Of a stretch of DNA of 64,000 nt, positions 54,098 through 63,423 are shown piece after piece. The DNA lies in contig QUKC01000002.1 of NCBI GenBank assembly GCA_003481005.1, positions 189,996 to 253,995 of the forward strand, given 5' to 3'. The notes beneath the pieces were generated by a model. It was not told the origin of the DNA. It worked only from the letters and a program-made list of their open reading frames with translations, and made no database searches. This stretch comes from Firmicutes bacterium TM09-10 (GTDB lineage: Bacteria > Bacillota > Clostridia > Lachnospirales > Lachnospiraceae). Numbering within the stretch: the first letter of the stretch is position 1; every line of letters starts with the position of its first letter. A program made the position numbers and the translations under genes.

Positions 54098-54126
54098 TTG
54101 AATACCGTACAAATCCATGCTATACT
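54098..54126 (+). promoter_or_regulatory. promoter of the DtxR-family regulator
   Basis: TTGAAT (54098-54103), 17-base spacer, TATACT (54121-54126), 49 bases before the ATG. No TAGTTAG-type operator is visible here, so the regulator gene is not obviously autoregulated. The 219-base gap 53957-54175 also carries the start region of glgC. Confidence 0.65.
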
Positions 54127-54175
54127 ATTATAAATGCTGTTGCAGGCGCACAGCATCAGAAAGGAATGTGATCCC

Positions 54176-54553
54176 ATGGCAGTAAATGAATCCGCGGAAA
54201 ACTATCTGGAAACGATCCTTGTCCTGAGCAAGACCCATCCAGTTGTCCGCTCTGTAGATATCGCAGAAGAACTCGGCTTCAAAAAATCCAGCGTCAGTGT
54301 CGCTATGAAGAACCTACGCGAAAAGAACCATATTACCGTAACCAAAGAAGGGTTTATCTATCTGACCGATACCGGCCGCCAGATTGCTGAAATGATTTAT
54401 GAACGTCATGAACTGATTTCCGGCTGGCTGATTCAGCTCGGCGTCGATCCCGAGACAGCCGTCAGTGATGCCTGCCGCATGGAGCATGTCATCAGCCCGG
54501 AAAGCTTCGCCGCAATCAAAAAACACGTTCTGGAAAACCGCGATAAACAATAA
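54176..54553 (+). CDS. DtxR-family metal-dependent repressor, iron type
   Basis: 125 residues: a winged-helix domain (1-70; SVDIAEELGFKKSSVSVAMKNL) and a dimerisation/metal domain. It ends without the SH3-like third domain of DtxR, like MntR. The metal-site segment DACRMEHVIS puts Cys100, Glu103 and His104 where DtxR/IdeR have Cys102, Glu105 and His106; MntR has Glu instead of the Cys. That favours Fe(II) sensing. His78 is kept. AAAGGAA precedes the ATG. It is convergent with the flavodoxin operon, whose promoter bears a matching palindrome. Confidence 0.85.
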   Translation: MAVNESAENYLETILVLSKTHPVVRSVDIAEELGFKKSSVSVAMKNLREKNHITVTKEGFIYLTDTGRQIAEMIYERHELISGWLIQLGVDPETAVSDACRMEHVISPESFAAIKKHVLENRDKQ

Positions 54554-54604
54554 TCTTTTTCCAAAGTGCATATTCTGTTGTTCGAAGCAGCGAACATCCA
54601 TCGA

Positions 54605-54640
54605 AAAAGGACAGCTATCCTTCATGGTAACTGTCCTTTT
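54605..54640. terminator. bidirectional terminator
   Basis: AAAAGGACAG (54605-54614) with CTGTCCTTTT (54631-54640), 51 bases after the regulator stop and 60 before the converging flavodoxin stop. Confidence 0.8.
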
Positions 54641-54699
54641 ACTGTGTCAAAAATTATATCAAACAGGAAATTATGGAGAATCTTTTTGTTTTAAAGTTC

Positions 54700-55134
54700 T
54701 CAGGCGTTTGCTGCCAGCGCCTTGCCGAGATTTTTGCACTCCTCGATCATTGCATCGTCCGGTGTCTCCTGGCAGATTAAGCCCTCGCCGTTTACTACGG
54801 TTGCGCCTTCACCGGTCACGCGTTCTGCCCACTCGCGCATCCACTGCCCGTCGCCCCAGCCGTAGGAACCAAACAGTGCGATGGTCTTACCGGAGATGGA
54901 GCCGTCAATGCTCTCCATGAAAGGCTCGAACTCGCCCTCTTCCAGAACTTCTGCGCCCATTGCGGGGCAGCCCAATGCAAATGCTTTTTCTGCGGTTAAA
55001 TCTGCAACGTTTACGTCTGAAACATAAACAACCTCTGCCTCTTTTCCTGCTTCTGTGATGCCGGCTGCAACAGCCTCTGCCATCGCCTGTGTGTTGCCGG
55101 ACTGGGACCAGTATACTACGGATACCTTGCTCAT
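54700..55134 (-). CDS. flavodoxin
   Basis: 144 residues, short-chain flavodoxin. FMN phosphate loop SQSGNTQAMAEAV (about 10-22), FMN ring loops ALGCPAMGAEVLEE and FGSYGWGDGQWM. Carries low-potential electrons in place of ferredoxin when iron is short. GAGGAG precedes the ATG at 55134. Lies 19 bases after the DUF3793 gene and belongs to the eno-led transcript, under an iron-box-like palindrome. Confidence 0.95.
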   Translation of the reverse strand: MSKVSVVYWSQSGNTQAMAEAVAAGITEAGKEAEVVYVSDVNVADLTAEKAFALGCPAMGAEVLEEGEFEPFMESIDGSISGKTIALFGSYGWGDGQWMREWAERVTGEGATVVNGEGLICQETPDDAMIEECKNLGKALAANA

Positions 55135-55153
55135 TTTCCTACTCCTCTCGTAT

Positions 55154-55774
55154 TCAGACAGCCAGCTTTTTCTCCCGACTGTCGACTTCAAAAACTTCTT
55201 TTAATTTTAAAATATTCTGTCTTTCATACGCCATAGAAAGGGCTAGATCCATCGCTCTGTCGTATTCTGAAAACAATGCGATCTTTTCCTCCGGCTTCTC
55301 GTAGACCTTCCAATAGCCTGTGTAAAGACACTTTTTATATCCGATCCCCATAAAGCCCCGGACGTCCTCTGCCGGATATCCCAGCAGCAGTCCCAGTTCA
55401 TGAGGAAAAGGCATTTCACCGTTTCCGTGCCCGCCGATCCGCTGTTCCAGTTTTCTGAAAATCCGGTGCAGCTCCACGCTGTCGTAGCCGATCTCTTTTA
55501 AAAGGGCTTCGACCTGTAGCGTTTTTACCCATTGCTCCAGTTCTTCTCTGCGGTACAGCAACAGAGTAATCTTATCTCTGCAACGGTACAGCTTTCTGGC
55601 ACACATTTCGGAATTGCGCAGCAGAAAACACAGTTCCTTCCAGTATCTTTCCTCGATGATCAGAAGATTGGAAACCTTGATTCCCGCCAGCACCGGTGCG
55701 CACTGAAGCGCCATCTGTACGAACAGATTCCGCTTATCCATTTTCAGAAACAGCCAAAATGCCTGTTGACTCAT
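55154..55774 (-). CDS. DUF3793 family protein
   Basis: 206 residues, unknown function. The segment FPHELGLLLGYPAEDVRGFMGIG with the following GYWKVY is the part I know as DUF3793, repeatedly found beside flavodoxin and iron genes in Clostridia. Mostly helical, Cys at 25, 49 and 58 plus one near 170, no membrane segment. Starts 26 bases after eno and ends 19 bases before flavodoxin, so co-transcribed. A role in iron economy is inferred from neighbours. Confidence 0.8.
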   Translation of the reverse strand: MSQQAFWLFLKMDKRNLFVQMALQCAPVLAGIKVSNLLIIEERYWKELCFLLRNSEMCARKLYRCRDKITLLLYRREELEQWVKTLQVEALLKEIGYDSVELHRIFRKLEQRIGGHGNGEMPFPHELGLLLGYPAEDVRGFMGIGYKKCLYTGYWKVYEKPEEKIALFSEYDRAMDLALSMAYERQNILKLKEVFEVDSREKKLAV

Positions 55775-55800
55775 CGTAGTACCTCTCTGATGTCAGCTTT

Positions 55801-57105
<1,305 letters not shown>

Positions 57106-57183
57106 TTATGGTTTCCCAAAAGGGCCACCCGCCGTGTGTCAGCAGCGCACAGCGGATGGAGATAACCATGATTTATTCCTTTT

Positions 57184-57203
57184 TAGTTAGTCTTTTCTAA
57201 CTA
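57184..57203. promoter_or_regulatory. DtxR/IdeR-like operator before eno
   Basis: Perfect inverted repeat TAGTTAG (57184-57190), TCTTTT, CTAACTA (57197-57203), just downstream of the -10 box at 57209. It is placed where a bound repressor would block initiation. The same motif overlaps the feo promoter at 63774-63793. DtxR/IdeR boxes have the core TTAGGTTAGSCTAACCTAA, which is similar but not the same. Confidence 0.65.
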
Positions 57204-57208
57204 CGTTT

Positions 57209-57237
57209 AGTCTACCAGAACTCCTTTTGAAAATCAA
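57209..57237 (-). promoter_or_regulatory. promoter of the eno-DUF3793-flavodoxin operon
   Basis: Minus strand TTGATT (57232-57237), 17-base spacer, TAGACT (57209-57214), about 120 bases before eno. Confidence 0.6.
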
Positions 57238-57245
57238 GTGCTTTT

Positions 57246-57287
57246 TTATCGTATAGAAACGAAGTTTCCTATACGATAAAAAAAGAC
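57246..57287. repeat. solitary copy of the terminal palindrome of the multi-hairpin repeat
   Basis: TTTTTTATCGTATAG and CTATACGATAAAAAA flank GAAACGAAGTTTC; nearly identical to 14275-14315. The gap 57091-57440 holds this, the operator and the eno promoter; an 85-codon frame across it is repeat-derived and not a gene. Confidence 0.75.
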
Positions 57288-57440
57288 GATAGCGGTTCTT
57301 CCAACCGAAATCGTCCTCTTTTGATCCGTAAGCACAGCTTACTTTCCTGTCCATATCAGTATTTCCACTGGCTGCAGCTGTTATACACTGTCCATCCGTA
57401 ATTTCTGTTACGTTCCTGCAGCCGCATCTTCTTACATATT

Positions 57441-57968
57441 TCAAAGTGCCTGCAGCGCTCCGCTTAATTCTCCCATCCGTGCCGCCATATATTCTTTGAA
57501 GGCGCTGCGCGGTATCTCCATGGCAATCGACAGCTCTGCATAAAGATTGTCCTCCGCGGCTTTCAAATAGCGGCTGTCCATCGCGGGCATCCTGCGCCCC
57601 TCCAGCACCCGCTCCCTGCCGTAATCCGTAATTGTGCGGATCATACAGAGCATTCCTCTTGCATCGCTGTGATTGATAATCCTGCGGTAAGTCTCCTCTC
57701 GCCGTCTTTCATCCTTCTCCCAGCACAGTCTGCACTCCGGCAGCTGTCCCAAAAGCTCCTCTGCTTCTTCCTTTGTCAGCACCGCGCGCATCGCATTTTT
57801 TTCCTCCTGTCCGACGGGAGAAAAAATCCTGCTGCCGGCGTTGACCATGGACTGCATCTCATAATACAGACGGTCTTTGGGAATTCCCTCCAGGTTCAGC
57901 GTAGTAATGTTCTTAACTTCACAGACGCCCTTGCATCCGTAAGTAACCAGATCTCCTTTCTCAAACAT
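57441..57968 (-). CDS. CarD-family transcription regulator
   Basis: 175 residues from the ATG at 57968 with GAGGG upstream. The N-terminal Tudor-like RNA-polymerase-interaction domain (FEKGDLVTYGCKGVCEVKNI, KDRLYYEM, SRIFSPV) is followed by a helical DNA-contacting domain (about 75-170) with DARGMLCMIRTI. CarD/CdnL proteins stabilise open promoter complexes; shorter clostridial members regulate selected operons. Monocistronic by layout, with a TATAAT box at 58038-58043. Confidence 0.88.
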   Translation of the reverse strand: MFEKGDLVTYGCKGVCEVKNITTLNLEGIPKDRLYYEMQSMVNAGSRIFSPVGQEEKNAMRAVLTKEEAEELLGQLPECRLCWEKDERRREETYRRIINHSDARGMLCMIRTITDYGRERVLEGRRMPAMDSRYLKAAEDNLYAELSIAMEIPRSAFKEYMAARMGELSGALQAL

Positions 57969-58037
57969 AGATACCCTCAACTTTCTTTAAAAAACGACAG
58001 CTGCCATGGTTTCAGCCGCCCAAAACACTACACCTTT

Positions 58038-58043
58038 ATTATA
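58038..58043 (-). promoter_or_regulatory. -10 box of the carD-like gene
   Basis: TATAAT on the minus strand, 70 bases before the ATG; no good -35 at standard spacing. Confidence 0.4.
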
Positions 58044-58108
58044 CCCCCGATTTTTTTAAAAGGAAAATCAAAATCTGACAAAAAATGATTTTCGTCTGTT
58101 TTTACCAT

Positions 58109-58141
58109 GAAAAGCGGGCAGATTTTTGTCGAATCTGCCCG
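58109..58141 (-). terminator. terminator of the iscR-nifS operon
   Basis: Minus-strand stem CGGGCAGATT (58132-58141 with 58115-58124), followed by CTTTTC; 12 bases past the cysteine desulfurase stop. Confidence 0.8.
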
Positions 58142-58152
58142 TTCGAAAATCT

Positions 58153-59370
58153 TTATGCCATGCTTCGCAGGCGCGCAACCGCGTCCGGGATGACCTCCAT
58201 CAGGAATTCTGCGTCCGCCTGTGTGTTCGTCTCGTCCAGGCTGATGCGGATCGTGCCTTTTGCAAGCTCCGGCGATATGCCCATCGCTGTCAGCACATGG
58301 CTCGGCTCCAGTGCGCCCGCCGAACACGCCGCGCCCGCCGAAACGGAGACGCCCTTCATGTCAAGGTACAGAAGAAGAGCTTCTGCCTCGATGCCGTCGA
58401 AGCTGATATTTAAGTTGCCGCACAGCCGGTCGGCACGGGAGACAGCAGTACCTGCATGTCGTGCCGCAGCATCGGTGCCCGCTGCTGCACCTTCACCGCC
58501 CTCCATGACCCCACAGCCGTTTAAATGGCTCCCTTCGATGGAAAGCAGGCGCTCTGCGACCTGTCTGCGCAGCTCCAGCACGAAGGTATCTTTTTTGTCG
58601 CGGTTTATCAGGCTCTCCTCCAGAGCCGCCGCCATGCCCACGATGCCGGGAACATTTTCGGTTCCGGCGCGCTTGCCTTTTTCCTGCGCGCCGCCCTCCA
58701 ACAGGCTCTCGGTCCGGAACCCGTTTTTCACATACAAGAATCCGCAGCCTTTCGGACCGTGGAATTTATGTGCCGAGACAGACAGAAAATCCGCCTGCAG
58801 CTTTGTCAGGTCGATTTCCACATGCCCTGCTGCCTGCACTGCATCCGTATGAAACCACACGCCGTGCATCCTGCAGATCTCCGCAAGCTCTTCTACCGGC
58901 TGAATCGTGCCGACTTCATTGTTGGCATACATCACGCTCACCAGCGCTGTATCCGGGCAGATCGCAGCTTCCAGCGTTTCGGGCAAAACCACCCCTTCTG
59001 ATGTTACCGGCAGATACGTCACCCGAAACCCCTGCCGTTCCAGCGACTTCGCCGGGTTTAACACCGCATGGTGCTCGATTGCCGATACGATAATATGCTT
59101 TTTGCCGATCCGTGCCCCGGCTGCTGCCGCCATCTGCAGCGCCCAGTTATCTGCCTCCGTACCGCCGGAGGTAAAATAAATTTCCTTCGCCTTCGCATGC
59201 AGCAGATGCGCGATTTTCTCCCGCGCTGTCTCGACTGCGTCCCGCGCTGTCCGCCCCTCTTCATACAGGGCGGACGGGTTGCCGAAGTTTTCTGTCATCC
59301 AGGGCAGCATCGCCTCCAGGGCTGTTTTACTCAGGCTGGTGGTTGCAGCCTGATCCGCATATACGCGCAT
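58153..59370 (-). CDS. cysteine desulfurase (NifS/IscS type)
   Basis: 405 residues. Releases sulfur from cysteine for Fe-S clusters or tRNA thiolation. PLP signs: FTSGGTEADNWAL, HTDAVQAAGH and the Schiff-base Lys in SVSAHKFHGPKG (about 204). The persulfide Cys is in SAGAACSAGA. An Ala/Gly-rich insert of ~30 residues (about 305-335) is not usual and interrupts the region before the catalytic loop. The ATG at 59370 has AAAGGA; it lies 31 bases after the IscR-like gene. No IscU or ThiI gene follows here. Confidence 0.92.
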   Translation of the reverse strand: MRVYADQAATTSLSKTALEAMLPWMTENFGNPSALYEEGRTARDAVETAREKIAHLLHAKAKEIYFTSGGTEADNWALQMAAAAGARIGKKHIIVSAIEHHAVLNPAKSLERQGFRVTYLPVTSEGVVLPETLEAAICPDTALVSVMYANNEVGTIQPVEELAEICRMHGVWFHTDAVQAAGHVEIDLTKLQADFLSVSAHKFHGPKGCGFLYVKNGFRTESLLEGGAQEKGKRAGTENVPGIVGMAAALEESLINRDKKDTFVLELRRQVAERLLSIEGSHLNGCGVMEGGEGAAAGTDAAARHAGTAVSRADRLCGNLNISFDGIEAEALLLYLDMKGVSVSAGAACSAGALEPSHVLTAMGISPELAKGTIRISLDETNTQADAEFLMEVIPDAVARLRSMA

Positions 59371-59401
59371 GTCCGTCATCCTTTCCATTTCCGGCGCAGT
59401 G

Positions 59402-59818
59402 TCAACACCTCCCATCCAGCAGATCCTGGATCGATACGCTGGAAAGATATTCGTCTATAATTTCGTCCAGTCGATTCCACATCGGTCTGGTCAGGCAGTT
59501 CGCCAGAAGCTCGCACTCCGGGCCGCAGCCTTCCCCGTCCATGCAGGAAACCGGTGCGAGCGTCCCTTCTGTCAGCTTCAAAATCTCGCTGACCGGGTAT
59601 TCCTCCGGTCTGCGTGCCATCCGGTAGCCCCCGTCTTTTCCTCTTCTGCTCTGCAGAAGTCCCGCCTTGTTGAGCATACCGACAATCGATTCCAGATATT
59701 TCATCGAAATCTTCTGCCGCTGTGCAATATCATTCAGGGAAACATACTCCTCCTGCTTCTGCATCGCCAGATCCAGCATGACCCGAAGCGCGTATCTTCC
59801 CTTTGTGGAAACCATCAT
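59402..59818 (-). CDS. Rrf2-family regulator, IscR-like
   Basis: 138 residues. Winged helix with the Rrf2 start MVSTKGRYALRVMLDLA and RRGKDGGYRMARRPEE. Cys92, Cys98, Cys102 (three to five residues apart, then Cys108) are well placed to bind a [2Fe-2S] cluster. It probably senses cluster supply and controls itself and the desulfurase downstream. GGAGGG precedes the start; two adjacent ATGs are possible. Confidence 0.92.
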   Translation of the reverse strand: MMVSTKGRYALRVMLDLAMQKQEEYVSLNDIAQRQKISMKYLESIVGMLNKAGLLQSRRGKDGGYRMARRPEEYPVSEILKLTEGTLAPVSCMDGEGCGPECELLANCLTRPMWNRLDEIIDEYLSSVSIQDLLDGRC

Positions 59819-59913
59819 AGGGCATAGCCCTCCTTACTTACCTCTTGTATTTCGAATCGGAGCTTTCCTCCCCTGAAAATCTGCAGATCGAAATCAGCGC
59901 TGCCTTCGTTGAA

Positions 59914-59948
59914 ACAGTAGAATGCACGCTCTGCGAGCATTCTATTGT
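59914..59948. repeat. short palindromic repeat, copy C
   Basis: ACAGTAGAATGC (59914-59925) with GCATTCTATTGT (59937-59948), loop ACGCTCTGCGA; opposite orientation to copy A. The gap 59819-60083 holds this, the iscR upstream region and the next terminator, and no gene. Confidence 0.85.
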
Positions 59949-59955
59949 CATGAAT

Positions 59956-60000
59956 GAAAAACAGCGCCGACCGCCAAATTTCTTTGCTGCCGACGCTGTT
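59956..60000 (-). terminator. terminator of the feo operon
   Basis: Minus-strand stem AACAGCG (59994-60000) with CGCTGTT (59960-59966), extended inward by about six more pairs including G-U, then TTTTTC. It lies 84 bases after the last gene of the iron operon. Confidence 0.65.
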
Positions 60001-60083
60001 ATTATAGCAGATTTTCTTTTGGAATGCTATCAGGAATCCTGTTTCGTTTCTACACGCACTGCAATGCTGCAGCTTAACGTAAC

Positions 60084-60443
60084 TCAGCCTTGAATGCTCT
60101 GTACGGTATATCCTGCCTTTTCGACAGCTTCCCGGATCGCTGCATCTTCTACAACCTTTTCGCAGGAAACGACTGCTTCTTTCTTTTTCAGGTTGACCTT
60201 TGCAGAAGCCCCGTCGATTTTGTTGATTGCTTCGGTTACGGCTCTGACGCAGTGATCGCAGTGCATACCAGAAATTTTCACGGTCTTTTTGCCGATGACA
60301 GGACCATCCAGCTTTTTATCCTCAATAATAATCGTATCGCCGCCACCGCAGCAGGGGCTTTCCCCTTTCAAATGCTTCAGCGTCCCTTTCAGTGCAAATC
60401 CCAAAAGAACAATTACAACTGCTACAACAATTACATTAGCCAT
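60084..60443 (-). CDS. membrane-anchored heavy-metal-associated (HMA) domain protein
   Basis: 119 residues. A membrane segment (about 3-21), a CCGGGD motif (31-36), then an HMA fold (about 52-117) with metal site GMHCDHC, Cys62 and Cys65. HMA domains bind Cu(I) or similar soft metals and pass them to partners. As the last gene of the feo operon it may guard against copper or deliver metal at the membrane. Its ATG overlaps the 50-residue gene upstream by 8 bases. Confidence 0.85.
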   Translation of the reverse strand: MANVIVVAVVIVLLGFALKGTLKHLKGESPCCGGGDTIIIEDKKLDGPVIGKKTVKISGMHCDHCVRAVTEAINKIDGASAKVNLKKKEAVVSCEKVVEDAAIREAVEKAGYTVQSIQG

Positions 60444-60588
60444 TTTCCTGTTCTCCGTCTTTCTTTTTCCTTTTCCATTTCTGAATCCAGAGCACGACCT
60501 GATAAATCAGGACACCTGCCAGATAGATCACCAGAAAAGCACCAAAGCCGTAAAGCATGGAGCCTGTGGTGTTTCCAACATTTCCCAT
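60436..60588 (-). CDS. 50-residue single-span membrane protein of the feo operon
   Basis: Read directly from the sequence: MGNVGNTTGSMLYGFGAFLV at the start, one hydrophobic segment (about 11-34), then a Lys/Glu-rich tail. GAGG lies just before the ATG, and the stop overlaps the HMA gene start by 8 bases, which supports translation. It resembles small FeoC-like or FeoB-partner peptides only in size and place; I recognise no named family. Confidence 0.6.
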   Translation of the reverse strand: MGNVGNTTGSMLYGFGAFLVIYLAGVLIYQVVLWIQKWKRKKKDGEQENG

Positions 60589-60668
60589 TTTTTCCTCTTT
60601 TCTTTGCGCAAAGGAAAGATCCCCTAGCTTCGGATCGGACAGTCTTTGTCACTGCTGCTTTACGCCTG

Positions 60669-60845
60669 TCAGTGTTTTTTCTTGTTTCCTTCTGTCCTGC
60701 ACGCGCTGCAGCCGCTGCAACCGCCGCAGGAACCGCCACAGCCTGTACAGCCGAGATGTTTTCCGGCTTTTCTATTCTGAACCTGTTTGTAAATCAGGAA
60801 CAGACAATATCCGATCACCAGAATCAGAATTACTGCATTTGCCAT
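60669..60845 (-). CDS. FeoB-associated Cys-rich membrane protein
   Basis: 58 residues from the ATG at 60845 with GGAGG before it. A membrane segment (about 3-20), then a basic linker and a tail GCTGCGGSCGGCSGCSAC with six Cys in short repeats. This is the small FeoB-associated protein found after feoB in many Clostridia, presumed to aid Fe(II) passage. Lies 81 bases after feoB with a hairpin between. Confidence 0.88.
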   Translation of the reverse strand: MANAVILILVIGYCLFLIYKQVQNRKAGKHLGCTGCGGSCGGCSGCSACRTEGNKKKH

Positions 60846-60873
60846 CGTGCATTCCTCCATGTGTTTTGGAAAA

Positions 60874-60898
60874 GGCCGGACATCAGAAATGTCCAGCC
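60874..60898 (-). promoter_or_regulatory. hairpin after feoB
   Basis: GGCCGGACAT (60874-60883) with ATGTCCAGCC (60889-60898). On the minus strand it ends in GGCCTTTTCC, a partial terminator that may lower expression of the three small genes after feoB. Confidence 0.45.
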
Positions 60899-60926
60899 TC
60901 CTCCGTTTCTATTCTTTACTCAAGCC

Positions 60927-63113
60927 TTAGTCCGCCGCCTGTACAGACCGTTTGGAGTAAACCTTCTGATCCTTGTAGGGATCGGGTCTGAATAACAGGA
61001 ACAGAATGATTGCTGTGAATACAAATCCGAATACAGTGCCTACGCCGAAGCTGCCGCCGGTTACAAAGGAACCGATCTGGTAGATGCACAGGCAAACGAT
61101 GTAAGCGAAGATGTTCTGGAACAGGATTGCAAACCAGAACCACTTTTTGGACTGCATCTGCTGTGCCATGGTTGCAATTGCAGCCAGACAAGGAGAATCC
61201 AGCAGGTTGAAGATCAGGAAGCTCAGTGCTGCCAGAGAAGTAGGGAACCATGTCTGTACAGCCTGTGCAACGGTTACCGCATCTTCTGTATCGCCAGTTA
61301 CATTTGCAAGAACGCCCATGGTGGAAACGATCGCTTCCTTTGCGGTAAAGCCGGACAGAGAAGCTGCCACAGGCTGCCACTCGCCAAAGCCCAGAGGTGC
61401 AAACAGAGGTGCGATGAAACCACCGATTACAGCCAGTAAGCTGTTTCCGCTCTCTTCTACCAGACCGAAGCCGCCGTTTTCGAAACCAAATCCGCCAAGG
61501 AACCACATTACTACGCAGGCAAGGAACAGGATCGTGCCAGCCTTGATGATGAAGCCTTTCAGTCTTTCCCATACATGAAGCAGTACGGTCTTAGCCTGAG
61601 GAACATGGTACTGAGGAAGCTCCATAACGAACGGAGCAGGCTTTCCGGAGAAAGGTTTGGTTTTCTTTAAGATAATGGCTGCCACAAGGACTGCTACAAT
61701 GCCCATGAAGTACATTGCAGGAGCCATAAATCCGCCTGCTTCATAGCTGCCAGTTGCCCAGCTTGCCATTACGCCGCCCATCAGTGCGATAACAGGAAGC
61801 TTCGCTCCGCAGGGGATAAAGGTTGCTGTCATGATCGTCAGTCTTCTGTCGTTATCCTGCTCGATGGTCTTGGAAGCCATGATACCAGGGATACCGCAGC
61901 CAGAGGAGATCAGCAGCGGAATGAAGCTCTTACCGGACAGACCAAAATGACGGAACACCCGGTCCATGACAAAGGCAATACGAACCATGTAACCGCAGTC
62001 TTCCAGGATAGACAAAAACAGGAACAGGATTGCCATCTGAGGTACGAAACCAAGGACAGCGCCTACACCGCCGATTACACCATCCACAACAAGGCTTGTT
62101 ACTACATCGTTGGTGCCGATGCCTTCCAGGAATCCGCCTACGATTTCCTGAATGCCGCCAACGAAGGTATCATTTGTCCAGTCTGTTACAATCGTGCCGA
62201 TCGTGGTAACAGAGATGTAATATACTACGAACATAACCGCGATAAAGATCGGGATACCGAGGATACGGTTTGTAACGATCTTATCGATTTTATCAGAAGT
62301 TGTCAACTTATCCTTGCCCTTTTTCACAGTCGTGCCGACAATCTTCTGAATGAATTTATAACGCTCATCGGTTACGATACTTTCCATATCGTCATCATGA
62401 GACTTTTCCAGACCAGCTCTTAACTCTTCGATCTTCTTTGCAGCGCTGTCTGTCAGCTTTACGCTTTCAGCAACCTTGGAGTCCTTCTCCAGGAATTTTA
62501 CTGCATACCATCTCTTTTTGTTTGCATCGATGGAAGAAGGAAGAACTTCTGCTGCAGCGCTGACTGCATCTTCCAGATCCTTGTTAAAGATCTCTTTCGG
62601 AAGGTCTGCTTCTTTCTTCTTTGCGGTCTTGATTGCTTCGTCGATCAGCTTGTCAAGTCCTTCGCCCTTTAATGCAGAAGTCTCAACGATTGGACAGTCC
62701 AGGAGCATGGAAAGGCGGGCAACGTCGATCTTGATACCTCTCTTTTCCAGCAAATCCGCCATGTTCAGCGCGATAACAACCGGAACACCGGTTTCGATCA
62801 GCTGAGTGGTCAGATATAAGTTTCTTTCAATATTGGTTGCATCCACCAGATCTACGATGACATCCGGATTCTCTTTTAACAGATAGTCACGGCTAACAAC
62901 TTCTTCCAGGGTATACGGTGAAAGGGAATAAATACCAGGAAGGTCGGTTACGACTACCTCTTCCTTCACCTTTTTGCTTTTTAATTTACCTTCTTTTTTC
63001 TCTACGGTAACACCAGGCCAGTTACCTACATACTGATTGGCGCCGGTCAGCGCGTTGAACATGGTTGTTTTACCACAGTTCGGGTTACCGGCAAGCGCAA
63101 TTCTAATTGCCAT
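60927..63113 (-). CDS. feoB: ferrous iron transport GTPase
   Basis: 728 residues. N-terminal G-protein domain: G1 GNPNCGKTT (8-16), G3 DLPG, G4 NMAD; then a helical GDI domain (about 165-275). Membrane channel from about 290 with the two Gate motifs: CGIPGIMASKT and the later PCLAAIATMA region. Takes up Fe(II) across the membrane. AAGGAGG precedes the ATG. The two FeoA genes upstream and the Cys-rich protein downstream complete the system; Fe(II) uptake suits an anaerobe. Confidence 0.97.
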   Translation of the reverse strand: MAIRIALAGNPNCGKTTMFNALTGANQYVGNWPGVTVEKKEGKLKSKKVKEEVVVTDLPGIYSLSPYTLEEVVSRDYLLKENPDVIVDLVDATNIERNLYLTTQLIETGVPVVIALNMADLLEKRGIKIDVARLSMLLDCPIVETSALKGEGLDKLIDEAIKTAKKKEADLPKEIFNKDLEDAVSAAAEVLPSSIDANKKRWYAVKFLEKDSKVAESVKLTDSAAKKIEELRAGLEKSHDDDMESIVTDERYKFIQKIVGTTVKKGKDKLTTSDKIDKIVTNRILGIPIFIAVMFVVYYISVTTIGTIVTDWTNDTFVGGIQEIVGGFLEGIGTNDVVTSLVVDGVIGGVGAVLGFVPQMAILFLFLSILEDCGYMVRIAFVMDRVFRHFGLSGKSFIPLLISSGCGIPGIMASKTIEQDNDRRLTIMTATFIPCGAKLPVIALMGGVMASWATGSYEAGGFMAPAMYFMGIVAVLVAAIILKKTKPFSGKPAPFVMELPQYHVPQAKTVLLHVWERLKGFIIKAGTILFLACVVMWFLGGFGFENGGFGLVEESGNSLLAVIGGFIAPLFAPLGFGEWQPVAASLSGFTAKEAIVSTMGVLANVTGDTEDAVTVAQAVQTWFPTSLAALSFLIFNLLDSPCLAAIATMAQQMQSKKWFWFAILFQNIFAYIVCLCIYQIGSFVTGGSFGVGTVFGFVFTAIILFLLFRPDPYKDQKVYSKRSVQAAD

Positions 63114-63154
63114 CTTCTCTTACCTCCTTAATCCCTCTGTAAAAATGCGGCTGT

Positions 63155-63373
63155 TTATTTTACCTGTACGCACTGTGCATCGTCTTTTCTGACGGTCAGC
63201 TCATAGCCTCTGACAGTGATCTCTACCGGATCTCCCAGCGGAGCAACTTTTCTGATGTAAAGTTCGCTTCCTTTGGTGATTCCCATATCCATAATCCGAC
63301 GCTTATACGCACTGTCACCTTCAATCTTGGTTACAACAACCGTGCTTCCAACCTGTGCATCACGCAGTGTCAT
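63155..63373 (-). CDS. feoA: FeoA-domain protein (second copy)
   Basis: 72 residues, SH3-like FeoA fold: GSTVVVTKIEGDSAYKRRIMDMGITKGSELYIRK and a PVEITVRGYELTVRKDDA end. Binds the FeoB G-domain and aids GTP turnover. GGAGATAAG precedes the ATG. Between the first feoA (50 bases) and feoB (41 bases). Confidence 0.93.
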   Translation of the reverse strand: MTLRDAQVGSTVVVTKIEGDSAYKRRIMDMGITKGSELYIRKVAPLGDPVEITVRGYELTVRKDDAQCVQVK

Positions 63374-63423
63374 GGTCTTATCTCCTTTCCCTTAGCTCCT
63401 TTAATATATAGTATCGGCAATCA

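Noticed and set aside
57187..57444. 85-codon minus-strand frame between eno and the carD-like gene
   Set aside because: It runs through the eno promoter, the operator and the palindromic repeat and has no ribosome site.
60927..61572. 218-codon frame inside feoB
   Set aside because: Out-of-frame shadow of the well-conserved FeoB channel region, rich in Arg, Cys and His.
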